A DNA stretch of 64,000 nucleotides, taken from positions 31,850,693 to 31,914,692 of the forward strand of contig OZ022349.1 in NCBI GenBank assembly GCA_963989245.1, written 5' to 3'. Shown here piece by piece: positions 1 through 12,436 of this stretch (its first letter is position 1; every line of letters starts with the position of its first letter). The notes under the pieces were generated by a model. That model saw only the letters and a list, made by a program, of their open reading frames with translations, made no database searches and had not been told where the DNA came from. Position numbers and translations under genes: made by a program. The DNA is from Nansenia antarctica. Lineage: Eukaryota; Chordata; Actinopteri; Argentiniformes; Microstomatidae.

Positions 1-271
1 CACACGCAATTCAAGTTGCTCTGATTGTCATTTAGAGTTACATTATAGGATTATTCAACAACAAGTCAAAATGTGCTCGTGAAAGGCAGAAAACAACACT
101 TTGATAGTTTGATATAACTTGAGAACGAATGCAAAAAACAGTCCACTCTCAGAACAGGCCGCTTGGACACTTTCAGAACAGCTCTGTTAATGACTGAAAA
201 CAGCTCTCGAAGAGATTGTCAAAAGAGACTCCGAAAACGAAACGTTGATCACTTTTGAGCAAAAGGCTGCA
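1..271. repeat. Reference monomer of the satellite (271 bp)
   Basis: This monomer serves as the reference; the phase is arbitrary because the window starts at it. Landmarks in order are cacacgcaattc, a gattgtcatttagagttac stretch, ttcaacaacaagtc, atgtgctcgtgaaaggcag, the ttgatagtttgatata stretch, gaacgaatgc with a run of six A, and then three degenerate subrepeats around 148-220. It ends with actccgaaaacg, gttgatcac and cttttgagcaaaaggctg. The copy contains one TGATCA site. Dyad symmetries are cttttg/caaaag at 252-265 with a 2-nt centre, and ttcag+aacag/ctgtt+ctgaa within 172-198. No CENP-B-box-like CGGG core is visible on either strand. I do not recognise the satellite as a named family. Confidence 0.95.
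141..220. repeat. Degenerate ~24-bp subrepeats inside the monomer
   Basis: Three adjacent segments of about 24 bp resemble one another: one containing ctctcagaacaggc, one containing tttcagaacagctctg and one containing tgaaaacagctctcg. The octamer cagaacag occurs at 150-157 and 174-181, and aacagctct at 177-185 and 199-207. Spacings are therefore 24 and 22 bp. The same arrangement is present in every monomer of both blocks. It suggests that this third of the monomer arose by amplification of a short unit before the 271-bp unit was itself amplified. That history is inferred from the spacing only. Confidence 0.55.
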
Positions 272-1897
272 CACACGCAATTCAAGTTGCTCTGATTGTC
301 ATTTAGAGTTACATTATAGGATTATTCAACAACAAGTCAAAATGTGCTCGTGAAAGGCAGAAAACAACACTTTGATAGTTTGATATAACTTGAGAACGAA
401 TGCAAAAAACAGTCCACTCTAAGAACAGGCCGCTTGGACACTTTCAGAACAGCTCTGTTAATGACTGAAAACAGCTCTCGAAGAGATTGTCAAAAGAGAC
501 TCCAAAAACGAAACGTTGATCACTTTTGAGCAAAAGGCTGCACACACGCAATTCAAGTTGCTCTGATTGTCATTTAGAGTTACATTATAGGATTATTCAA
601 CAACAAGTCAAAATGTGCTCGTGAAAGGCAGAAAACAACACTTTGATAGTTTGATATAACTTGAGAACGAATGCAAAAAACAGTCCACTCTCAGAACAGG
701 CCGCTTGGACACTTTCAGAACAGCTCTGTTAATGACTGAAAACAGCTCTCGAAGAGATTGTCAAAAGAGACTCCGAAAACGAAACGTTGATCACTTTTGA
801 GCAAAAGGCTGCACACACGCAATTCAAGTTGCTCTGATTGTCATTTAGAGTTACATTATAGGATTATTCAACAACAAGTCAAAATGTGCTCGTGAAAGGC
901 AGAAAACAACACTTTGATAGTTTGATATAACTTGAGAACGAATGCAAAAAACAGTCCACTCTCAGAACAGGCCGCTTGGACACTTTCAGAACAGCTCTGT
1001 TAATGACTGAAAACAGCTCTCGAAGAGATTGTCAAAAGAGACTCCGAAAACGAAACGTTGATCACTTTTGAGCAAAAGGCTGCACACACGCAATTCAAGT
1101 TGCTCTGATTGTCATTTAGAGTTACATTATAGGATTATTCAACAACAAGTCAAAATGTGCTCGTGAAAGGCAGAAAACAACACTTTGATAGTTTGATATA
1201 ACTTGAGAACGAATGCAAAAAACAGTCCACTCTAAGAACAGGCCGCTTGGACACTTTCAGAACAGCTCTGTTAATGACTGAAAACAGCTCTCGAAGAGAT
1301 TGTCAAAAGAGACTCCGAAAACGAAACGTTGATCACTTTTGAGCAAAAGGCTGCACACACGCAATTCAAGTTGCTCTGATTGTCATTTAGAGTTACATTA
1401 TAGGATTATTCAACAACAAGTCAAAATGTGCTCGTGAAAGGCAGAAAACAACACTTTGATAGTTTGATATAACTTGAGAACGAATGCAAAAAACAGTCCA
1501 CTCTCAGAACAGGCCGCTTGGACACTTTCAGAACAGCTCTGTTAATGACTGAAAACAGCTCTCGATGAGATTGTCAAAAGAGACTCCGAAAACGAAACGT
1601 TGATCACTTTTGAGCAAAAGGCTGCACACACGCAATTCAAGTTGCTCTGATTGTCATTTAGAGTTACATTATAGGATTATTCAACAACAAGTCAAAATGT
1701 GCTCGTGAAAGGCAGAAAACAACACTTTGATAGTTTGATATAACTTGAGAACGAATGCAAAAAACAGTCCACTCTCAGAACAGGCCGCTTGGACACTTTC
1801 AGAACAGCTCTGTTAATGACTGAAAACAGCTCTCGAAGAGATTGTCAAAAGAGACTCCGAAAACGAAACGTTGATCACTTTTGAGCAAAAGGCTGCA

Positions 1898-3794
1898 CAC
1901 ACGCAATTCAAGTTGCTCTGATTGTCATTTAGAGTTACATTATAGGATTATTCAACAACAAGTCAAAATGTGCTCGTGAAAGGCAGAAAACAACACTTTG
2001 ATAGTTTGATATAACTTGAGAACGAATGCAAAAAACAGTCCACTCTAAGAACAGGCCGCTTGGACACTTTCAGAACAGCTCTGTTAATGACTGAAAACAG
2101 CTCTCGAAGAGATTGTCAAAAGAGACTCTGAAAACGAAACGTTGATCACTTTTGAGCAAAAAGCTGCACACACGCAATTCAAGTTGCTCTGGTTGTCATT
2201 TAGAGTTACATTATAGGATTATTCAACAACAAGTCAAAATGTGCTCGTGAAAGGCAGAAAACAACACTTTGATAGTTTGATATAACTTGAGAACGAATGC
2301 AAAAAACAGTCCACTCTCAGAACAGGCCGCTTGGACACTTTCAGAACAGCTCTGTTAATGACTGAAAACAGCTCTCGAAGAGATTGTCAAAAGAGACTCC
2401 GAAAACGAAACGTTGATCACTTTTGAGCAAAAGGCTGCACACACGCAATTCAAGTTGCTCTGATTGTCATTTAGAGTTACATTATAGGATTATTCAACAA
2501 CAAGTCAAAATGTGCTCGTGAAAGGCAGAAAACAACACTTTGATAGTTTGATATAACTTGAGAACGAATGCAAAAAACAGTCCACTCTAAGAACAGGCCT
2601 CTTGGACACTTTCAGAACAGCTCTGTTAATGACTGAAAACAGCTCTCGAAGAGATTGTCAAAAGAGACTCCGAAAACGAAACGTTGATCACTTTTGAGCA
2701 AAAGGCTGCACACACGCAATTCAAGTTGCTCTGATTGTCATTTAGAGTTACATTATAGGATTATTCAACAACAAGTCAAAATGTGCTCGTGAAAGGCAGA
2801 AAACAACACTTTGATAGTTTGATATAACTTGAGAACGAATGCAAAAAACAGTCCACTCTCAGAACAGGCCGCTTGGACACTTTCAGAACAGCTCTGTTAA
2901 TGACTGAAAACAGCTCTCGAAGAGATTGTCAAAAGAGACTCCGAAAACGAAACGTTGATCACTTTTGAGCAAAAGGCTGCACACACGCAATTCAAGTTGC
3001 TCTGATTGTCATTTAGAGTTACATTATAGGATTATTCAACAACAAGTCAAAATGTGCTCGTGAAAGGCAGAAAACAACACTTTGATAGTTTGATATAACT
3101 TGAGAACGAATGCAAAAAACAGTCCACTCTAAGAACAGGCCGCTTGGACACTTTCAGAACAGCTCTGTTAATGACTGAAAACAGCTCTCGAAGAGATTGT
3201 CAAAAGAGACTCTGAAAACGAAACGTTGATCACTTTTGAGCAAAAGGCTGCACACACGCAATTCAAGTTGCTCTGATTGTCATTTAGAGTTACATTATAG
3301 GATTATTCAACAACAAGTCAAAATGTGCTCGTGAAAGGCAGAAAACAGCACTTTGATAGTTTGATATAACTTGAGAACGAATGCAAAAAACAGTCCACTC
3401 TAAGAACAGGCCGCTTGGACACTTTCAGAACAGCTCTGTTAATGACTGAAAACAGCTCTCGAAGAGATTGTCAAAAGAGACTCCGAAAACGAAACGTTGA
3501 TCACTTTTGAGCAAAAGGCTGCACACACGCAATTCAAGTTGCTCTGATTGTCATTTAGAGTTACATTATAGGATTATTCAACAACAAGTCAAAATGTGCT
3601 CGTGAAAGGCAGAAAACAACACTTTGATAGTTTGATATAACTTGAGAACGAATGCAAAAAACAGTCCACTCTCAGAACAGGCCGCTTGGACACTTTCAGA
3701 ACAGCTCTGTTAATGACTGAAAACAGCTCTCGAAGAGATTGTCAAAAGAGACTCCGAAAACGAAACGTTGATCACTTTTGAGCAAAAGGCTGCA
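1898..3794. repeat. 7-monomer HOR tract, first copy
   Basis: These seven monomers (1897 bp) carry the ordered markers aaaaAgctgc, ctgGttgtc, tctAag/actcCg, tctCag, tctAag/actcTg, acaGcac and tctCag. The same order recurs at 6766-8662, exactly 18 monomers later, and at 13521-15417. Copies differ by private substitutions, for example ggccTcttgg near 2599 in the first copy and ggccGgttgg near 14494 in the third. It forms the second part of the 4868-bp period described separately. Confidence 0.85.
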
Positions 3795-6700
3795 CACACG
3801 CAATTCAAGTTGCTCTGATTGTCATTTAGAGTTACATTATAGGATTATTCAACAACAAGTCAAAATGTGATCGTGAAAGGCAGAAAACAACACTTTGATA
3901 GTTTGATATAACTTGAGAACGAATGCAAAAAACAGTCCACTCTCAGAACAGGCCGCTTTGACACTTTCAGAACAGCTCTGTTAATGACTGAAAACAGCTC
4001 TCGAAGAGATTGTCAAAAGAGACTCCGAAAACGAAACGTTGATCACTTTTGAGCAAAAGGCTGCACACACGCAATTCAAGTTGCTCTGATTGTCATTTAG
4101 AGTTACATTATAGGATTATTCAACAACAAGTCAAAATGTGCTCGTGAAAGGCAGAAAACAACACTTTGATAGTTTGATATAACTTGAGAACGAATGCAAA
4201 AAACAGTCCACTCTAAGAACAGGCCGCTTGGACACTTTCAGAACAGCTCTGTTAATGACTGAAAACAGCTCTCGAAGAGATTGTCAAAAGAGACTCTGAA
4301 AACGAAACGTTGATCACTTTTGAGCAAAAAGCTGCACACACGCAATTCAAGTTGCTCTGGTTGTCATTTAGAGTTACATTATAGGATTATTCAACAACAA
4401 GTCAAAATGTGCTCGTGAAAGGCAGAAAACAACACTTTGATAGTTTGATATAACTTGAGAACGAATGCAAAAAACAGTCCACTCTCAGAACAGGCCGCTT
4501 GGACACTTTCAGAACAGCTCTGTTAATGACTGAAAACAGCTCTCGAAGAGATTGTCAAAAGAGACTCCGAAAACGAAACGTTGATCACTTTTGAGCAAAA
4601 GGCTGCACACACGCAATTCAAGTTGCTCTGATTGTCATTTAGAGTTACATTATAGGATTATTCAACAACAAGTCAAAATGTGCTCGTGAAAGGCAGAAAA
4701 CAACACTTTGATAGTTTGATATAACTTGAGAACGAATGCAAAAAACAGTCCACTCTAAGAACAGGCCGCTTGGACACTTTCAGAACAGCTCTGTTAATGA
4801 CAGAAAACAGCTCTCGAAGAGATTGTCAAAAGAGACTCTGAAAACGAAACGTTGATCACTTTTGAGCAAAAGGCTGCACACACGCAATTCAAGTTGCTCT
4901 GATTGTCATTTAGAGTTACATTATAGGAGCATTCAGCAACAAGTCAAAATGTGCTCCAGAAAAGCAGAAAACAACACTGATAGAACTTGAGAACGAATGC
5001 AAAAAACAGTCCACTCTCAGAACAGGCCGCTTGGACACTTTCAGAACAGCTCTGTTAATGACTGAAAACAGCTCTCGAAGAGATTGTCAAAAGAGACTCC
5101 GAAAACGAAACGTTGATCACTTTTGAGCAAAAGGCTGCACACACGCAATTCAAGTTGCTCTGATTGTCATTTAGAGTTACATTATAGGATTATTCAACAA
5201 CAAGTCAAAATGTGCTCGTGAAAGGCAGAAAACAACACTTTGATAGTTTGATATAACTTGAGAACGAATGCAAAAAACAGTCCACTCTCAGAACAGGCCG
5301 CTTGGACACTTTCAGAACAGCTCTGTTAATGACTGAAAACAGCTCTCGAAGAGATTGTCAAAAGAGACTCCGAAAACGAAACGTTGATCACTTTTGAGCA
5401 AAAGGCTGCACACACGCAATTCAAGTTGCTCTGATTGTCATTTAGAGTTACATTATAGGATTATTCAACAACAAGTCAAAATGTGCTCGTGAAAGGCAGA
5501 AAACAACACTTTGATAGTTTGATATAACTTGAGAACGAATGCAAAAAACAGTCCACTCTAAGAACAGGCCGCTTGGACACTTTCAGAACAGCTCTGTTAA
5601 TGACTGAAAACAGCTCTCGAAGAGATTGTCAAAAGAGACTCTGAAAACGAAACGTTGATTACTTTTGAGCAAAAGGCTGCACACACGCAATTCAAGTTGC
5701 TCTGATTGTCATTTAGAGTAACATTATAGGATTATTCAACAACAAGTGAAAATGTGCTCGTGAAAGGCAGAAAACAACACTTTGATAGTTTGATATAACT
5801 TGAGAACGAATGCAAAAAACAGTCCACTCTCAGAACAGGCCGCTTGGACACTTTCAGAACAGCTCTGTTAATGACTGAAAACAGCTCTCGAAGAGATTGT
5901 CAAAAGAGACTCCGAAAACGAAACGTTGATCACTTTTGAGCAAAAGGCTGCACACACGCAATTCAAGTTGCTCTGATTGTCATTTAGAGTTACATTATAG
6001 GATTATTCAACAACAAGTCAAAATGTGCTCGTGAAAGGCAGAAAACAACACTTTGATAGTTTGATATAACTTGAGAACGAATGCAAAAAACAGTCCACTC
6101 TAAGAACAGGCCGCTTGGACACTTTCAGAACAGCTCTGTTAATGACTGAAAACAGCTCTCGAAGAGATTGTCAAAAGAGACTCTGAAAACGAAACGTTGA
6201 TCACTTTTGAGCAAAAGGCTGCACACACGCAATTCAAGTTGCTCTGATTGTCATTTAGAGTTACATTATAGGATTATTCAACAACAAGTCAAAATGTGCT
6301 CGTGAAAGGCAGAAAACAACACTTTGATAGTTTGATATAACTTGAGAACGAATGCAAAAAACAGTCCACTCTAAGAACAGGCCGCTTGGACACTTTCAGA
6401 ACAGCTCTGTTAATGACTGAAAACAGCTCTCGAAGAGATTGTCAAAAGAGACTCCAAAAACGAAACGTTGATCACTTTTGAGCAAAAGGCTGCACACACG
6501 CAATTCAAGTTGCTCTGATTGTCATTTAGAGTTACATTATAGGATTATTCAACAACAAGTCAAAATGTGCTCGTGAAAGGCAGAAAACAACACTTTGATA
6601 GTTTGATATAACTTGAGAACGAATGCAAAAAACAGTCCACTCTCAGAACAGGCCGCTTGGACACTTTCAGAACAGCTCTGTTAATGACTGAAAACAGCTC

Positions 6701-8662
6701 TCGAAGAGATTGTCAAAAGAGACTCCGAAAACGAAACGTTGATCACTTTTGAGCAAAAGGCTGCACACACGCAATTCAAGTTGCTCTGATTGTCATTTAG
6801 AGTTACATTATAGGATTATTCAACAACAAGTCAAAATGTGCTCGTGAAAGGCAGAAAACAACACTTTGATAGTTTGATATAACTTGAGAACGAATGCAAA
6901 AAACAGTCCACTCTAAGAACAGGCCGCTTGGACACTTTCAGAACAGCTCTGTTAATGACTGAAAACAGCTCTCGAAGAGATTGTCAAAAGAGACTCTGAA
7001 AACGAAACGTTGATCACTTTTGAGCAAAAAGCTGCACACACGCAATTCAAGTTGCTCTGGTTGTCATTTAGAGTTACATTATAGGATTATTCAACAACAA
7101 GTCAAAATGTGCTCGTGAAAGGCAGAAAACAACACTTTGATAGTTTGATATAACTTGAGAACGAATGCAAAAAACAGTCCACTCTCAGAACAGGCCGCTT
7201 GGACACTTTCAGAACAGCTCTGTTAATGACTGAAAACAGCTCTCGAAGAGATTGTCAAAAGAGACTCCGAAAACGAAACGTTGATCACTTTTGAGCAAAA
7301 GGCTGCACACACGCAATTCAAGTTGCTCTGATTGTCATTTAGAGTTACATTATAGGATTATTCAACAACAAGTCAAAATGTGCTCGTGAAAGGCAGAAAA
7401 CAACACTTTGATAGTTTGATATAACTTGAGAACGAATGCAAAAAACAGTCCACTCTAAGAACAGGCCGCTTGGACACTTTCAGAACAGCTCTGTTAATGA
7501 CTGAAAACAGCTCTCGAAGAGATTGTCAAAAGAGACTCCGAAAACGAAACGTTGATCACTTTTGAGCAAAAGGCTGCACACACGCAATTCAAGTTGCTCT
7601 GATTGTCATTTAGAGTTACATTATAGGATTATTCAACAACAAGTCAAAATGTGCTCGTGAAAGGCAGAAAACAACACTTTGATAGTTTGATATAACTTGA
7701 GAACGAATGCAAAAAACAGTCCACTCTCAGAACAGGCCGCTTGGACACTTTCAGAACAGCTCTGTTAATGACTGAAAACAGCTCTCGAAGAGATTGTCAA
7801 AAGAGACTCCGAAAACGAAACGTTGATCACTTTTGAGCAAAAGGCTGCACACACGCAATTCAAGTTGCTCTGATTGTCATTTAGAGTTACATTATAGGAT
7901 TATTCAACAACAAGTCAAAATGTGCTCGTGAAAGGCAGAAAACAACACTTTGATAGTTTGATATAACTTGAGAACGAATGCAAAAAACAGTCCACTCTAA
8001 GAACAGGCCGCTTGGACACTTTCAGAACAGCTCTGTTAATGACTGAAAACAGCTCTCGAAGAGATTGTCAAAAGAGACTCTGAAAACGAAACGTTGATCA
8101 CTTTTGAGCAAAAGGCTGCACACACGCAATTCAAGTTGCTCTGATTGTCATTTAGAGTTACATTATAGGATTATTCAACAACAAGTCAAAATGTGCTCGT
8201 GAAAGGCAGAAAACAGCACTTTGATAGTTTGATATAACTTGAGAACGAATGCAAAAAACAGTCCACTCTAAGAACAGGCCGCTTGGACACTTTCAGAACA
8301 GCTCTGTTAATGACTGAAAACAGCTCTCGAAGAGATTGTCAAAAGAGACTCCGAAAACGAAACGTTGATCACTTTTGAGCAAAAGGCTGCACACACGCAA
8401 TTCAAGTTGCTCTGATTGTCATTTAGAGTTACATTATAGGATTATTCAACAACAAGTCAAAATGTGCTCGTGAAAGGCAGAAAACAACACTTTGATAGTT
8501 TGATATAACTTGAGAACGAATGCAAAAAACAGTCCACTCTCAGAACAGGCCGCTTGGACACTTTCAGAACAGCTCTGTTAATGACTGAAAACAGCTCTCG
8601 AAGAGATTGTCAAAAGAGACTCCGAAAACGAAACGTTGATCACTTTTGAGCAAAAGGCTGCA
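3795..8662. repeat. 18-monomer HOR (4868 bp), copy 1
   Basis: The unit begins with a monomer marked by gtgAtcgtg and ccgctTtgac. The next monomer with both markers lies exactly 4868 bp downstream (tgtgatc at 3866 and 8734). The length equals 18 x 271 minus the 10 bp missing from the short monomer at 4879-5139. In order it contains the gtgAtc monomer, aaaaAgctgc, ctgGttgtc, a gacAgaaa monomer, the short monomer, an ordinary one, actcTg/gatTac, gtAac/gtGaaa, and then the seven-monomer tract shared with 1898-3794. Confidence 0.85.
4879..5139. repeat. Short monomer type, first copy (261 bp)
   Basis: This variant monomer reads ggagcattcagcaac where others read ggattattcaacaac. It has gctccagaaaagcag in place of gctcgtgaaaggcag, and cactgatagaacttgag where others have a segment 10 bp longer containing ttgatagtttgata. 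It is the only complete short copy with the full run of six A after gaacgaatgc. As a result one frame stays open from 4914 to a TGA at 5124-5126 (70 codons). The duplicated ttgata words in the long type suggest the long form may derive from the short one. This is an inference. Confidence 0.9.
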
Positions 8663-10549
8663 CACACGCAATTCAAGTTGCTCTGATTGTCATTTAGAGT
8701 TACATTATAGGATTATTCAACAACAAGTCAAAATGTGATCGTGAAAGGCAGAAAACAACACTTTGATAGTTTGATATAACTTGAGAACGAATGCAAAAAA
8801 CAGTCCACTCTCAGAACAGGCCGCTTTGACACTTTCAGAACAGCTCTGTTAATGACTGAAAACAGCTCTCGAAGAGATTGTCAAAAGAGACTCCGAAAAC
8901 GAAACGTTGATCACTTTTGAGCAAAAGGCTGCACACACGCAATTCAAGTTGCTCTGATTGTCATTTAGAGTTACATTATAGGATTATTCAACAACAAGTC
9001 AAAATGTGCTCGTGAAAGGCAGAAAACAACACTTTGATAGTTTGATATAACTTGAGAACGAATGCAAAAAACAGTCCACTCTAAGAACAGGCCGCTTGGA
9101 CACTTTCAGAACAGCTCTGTTAATGACTGAAAACAGCTCTCGAAGAGATTGTCAAAAGAGACTCTGAAAACGAAACGTTGATCACTTTTGAGCAAAAAGC
9201 TGCACACACGCAATTCAAGTTGCTCTGGTTGTCATTTAGAGTTACATTATAGGATTATTCAACAACAAGTCAAAATGTGCTCGTGAAAGGCAGAAAACAA
9301 CACTTTGATAGTTTGATATAACTTGAGAACGAATGCAAAAAACAGTCCACTCTCAGAACAGGCCGCTTGGACACTTTCAGAACAGCTCTGTTAATGACTG
9401 AAAACAGCTCTCGAAGAGATTGTCAAAAGAGACTCCGAAAACGAAACGTTGATCACTTTTGAGCAAAAGGCTGCACACACGCAATTCAAGTTGCTCTGAT
9501 TGTCATTTAGAGTTACATTATAGGATTATTCAACAACAAGTCAAAATGTGCTCGTGAAAGGCAGAAAACAACACTTTGATAGTTTGATATAACTTGAGAA
9601 CGAATGCAAAAAACAGTCCACTCTCAGAACAGGCCGCTTGGACACTTTCAGAACAGCTCTGTTAATGACTGAAAACAGCTCTCGAAGAGATTGTCAAAAG
9701 AGACTCCGAAAAACGAAACGTTGATCACTTTTGAGCAAAAGGCTGCACACACGCAATTCAAGTTGCTCTGATTGTCATTTAGAGTTACATTATAGGGTTA
9801 TTCAACAACAAGTCAAAATGTGCTCGTGAAAGGCAGAAAACAACACTTTGATAGTTTGATATAACTTGAGAACGAATGCAAAAAACAGTCCACTCTAAGA
9901 ACAGGCCGCTTGGACACTTTCAGAACAGCTCTGTTAATGACAGAAAACAGCTCTCGAAGAGATTGTCAAAAGAGACTCTGAAAACGAAACGTTGATCACT
10001 TTTGAGCAAAAGGCTGCACACACGCAATTCAAGTTGCTCTGATTGTCATTTAGAGTTACATTATAGGAGCATTCAGCAACAAGTCAAAATGTGCTCCAGA
10101 AAAGCAGAAAACAACACTGATAGAACTTGAGAACGAATGCAAAAGCAGTCCACTCTCAGAACAGGCCGCTTGGACACTTTTAGAACAGCTCTGTTAATGA
10201 CTGAAAACAGCTCTCGAAGAGATTGTCAAAAGAGACTCTGAAAACGAAACGTTGATTACTTTTGAGCAAAAGGCTGCACACACGCAATTCAAGTTGCTCT
10301 GATTGTCATTTAGAGTAACATTATAGGATTATTCAACAACAAGTCAAAATATGCTCGTGAAAGGCAGAAAACAACAGTTTGATAGTTTGATATAACTTGA
10401 GAACGAATGCAAAAAACAGTCCACTCTCAGAACAGGCCGCTTGGACACTTTCAGAACAGCTCTGTTAATGACTGAAAACAGCTCTCGAAGAGATTGTCAA
10501 AAGAGACTCCGAAAACGAAACGTTGATCACTTTTGAGCAAAAGGCTGCA
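8663..10549. repeat. 7-monomer HOR (1887 bp), copy A
   Basis: Seven monomers in the order gtgAtcgtg/ccgctTtgac, aaaaAgctgc, ctgGttgtc, extra-A actccgaaaaacg, atagGgttatt with gacAgaaa, short monomer (10019-10278), and gtAac with aaaatAtgctc and acaacaGttt. The length is 7 x 271, minus 11 for the short monomer, plus 1 for the extra A. Copy B follows immediately at 10550-12436 and shows the same markers, so this looks like a recent tandem duplication. Confidence 0.88.
10019..10278. repeat. Short monomer type (260 bp)
   Basis: Same diagnostic block as the short monomer at 4879, but with gcaaaagcag in place of the six-A run (one base shorter) and cacttTtagaac. The end of the monomer carries actcTg and gatTac. 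It is part of the 7-monomer HOR, and its equivalents lie at 11906-12165 and 16774-17033. Confidence 0.9.
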
Positions 10550-12436
10550 CACACGCAATTCAAGTTGCTCTGATTGTCATTTAGAGTTACATTATAGGAT
10601 TATTCAACAACAAGTCAAAATGTGATCGTGAAAGGCAGAAAACAACACTTTGATAGTTTGATATAACTTGAGAACGAATGCAAAAAACAGTCCACTCTCA
10701 GAACAGGCCGCTTTGACACTTTCAGAACAGCTCTGTTAATGACTGAAAACAGCTCTCGAAGAGATTGTCAAAAGAGACTCCGAAAACGAAACGTTGATCA
10801 CTTTTGAGCAAAAGGCTGCACACACGCAATTCAAGTTGCTCTGATTGTCATTTAGAGTTACATTATAGGATTATTCAACAACAAGTCAAAATGTGCTCGT
10901 GAAAGGCAGAAAACAACACTTTGATAGTTTGATATAACTTGAGAACGAATGCAAAAAACAGTCCACTCTAAGAACAGGCCGCTTGGACACTTTCAGAACA
11001 GCTCTGTTAATGACTGAAAACAGCTCTCGAAGAGATTGTCAAAAGAGACTCTGAAAACGAAACGTTGATCACTTTTGAGCAAAAAGCTGCACACACGCAA
11101 TTCAAGTTGCTCTGGTTGTCATTTAGAGTTACATTATAGGATTATTCAACAACAAGTCAAAATGTGCTCGTGAAAGGCAGAAAACAACACTTTGATAGTT
11201 TGATATAACTTGAGAACGAATGCAAAAAACAGTCCACTCTCAGAACAGGCCGCTTGGACACTTTCAGAACAGCTCTGTTAATGACTGAAAACAGCTCTCG
11301 AAGAGATTGTCAAAAGAGACTCCGAAAACGAAACGTTGATCACTTTTGAGCAAAAGGCTGCACACACGCAATTCAAGTTGCTCTGATTGTCATTTAGAGT
11401 TACATTATAGGATTATTCAACAACAAGTCAAAATGTGCTCGTGAAAGGCAGAAAACAACACTTTGATAGTTTGATATAACTTGAGAACGAATGCAAAAAA
11501 CAGTCCACTCTCAGAACAGGCCGCTTGGACACTTTCAGAACAGCTCTGTTAATGACTGAAAACAGCTCTCGAAGAGATTGTCAAAAGAGACTCCGAAAAA
11601 CGAAACGTTGATCACTTTTGAGCAAAAGGCTGCACACACGCAATTCAAGTTGCTCTGATTGTCATTTAGAGTTACATTATAGGGTTATTCAACAACAAGT
11701 CAAAATGTGCTCGTGAAAGGCAGAAAACAACACTTTGATAGTTTGATATAACTTGAGAACGAATGCAAAAAACAGTCCACTCTAAGAACAGGCCGCTTGG
11801 ACACTTTCAGAACAGCTCTGTTAATGACAGAAAACAGCTCTCGAAGAGATTGTCAAAAGAGACTCTGAAAACGAAACGTTGATCACTTTTGAGCAAAAGG
11901 CTGCACACACGCAATTCAAGTTGCTCTGATTGTCATTTAGAGTTACATTATAGGAGCATTCAGCAACAAGTCAAAATGTGCTCCAGAAAAGCAGAAAACA
12001 ACACTGATAGAACTTGAGAACGAATGCAAAAGCAGTCCACTCTCAGAACAGGCCGCTTGGACACTTTTAGAACAGCTCTGTTAATGACTGAAAACAGCTC
12101 TCGAAGAGATTGTCAAAAGAGACTCTGAAAACGAAACGTTGATTACTTTTGAGCAAAAGGCTGCACACACGCAATTCAAGTTGCTCTGATTGTCATTTAG
12201 AGTAACATTATAGGATTATTCAACAACAAGTCAAAATATGCTCGTGAAAGGCAGAAAACAACAGTTTGATAGTTTGATATAACTTGAGAACGAATGCAAA
12301 AAACAGTCCACTCTCAGAACAGGCCGCTTGGACACTTTCAGAACAGCTCTGTTAATGACTGAAAACAGCTCTCGAAGAGATTGTCAAAAGAGACTCCGAA
12401 AACGAAACGTTGATCACTTTTGAGCAAAAGGCTGCA
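10550..12436. repeat. 7-monomer HOR (1887 bp), copy B
   Basis: Same marker order and length as copy A, which it directly adjoins. By eye I see no marker that separates the two copies, including the rare atagGgttatt, aaaatAtgctc and acaacaGttt changes. It is also the beginning of the second 4868-bp unit, so the 7-monomer duplication is nested in, or younger than, the 18-monomer period. Confidence 0.88.
11906..12165. repeat. Short monomer type (260 bp)
   Basis: Copy of the short monomer at 10019 in the adjacent HOR copy B, 1887 bp downstream. Same gcaaaagcag, cacttTtagaac, actcTg and gatTac markers. Confidence 0.9.

Noticed and set aside
1..271. CENP-B box in the monomer
   Set aside because: I looked for the TTCG....A..CGGG core on both strands and found no CGGG.
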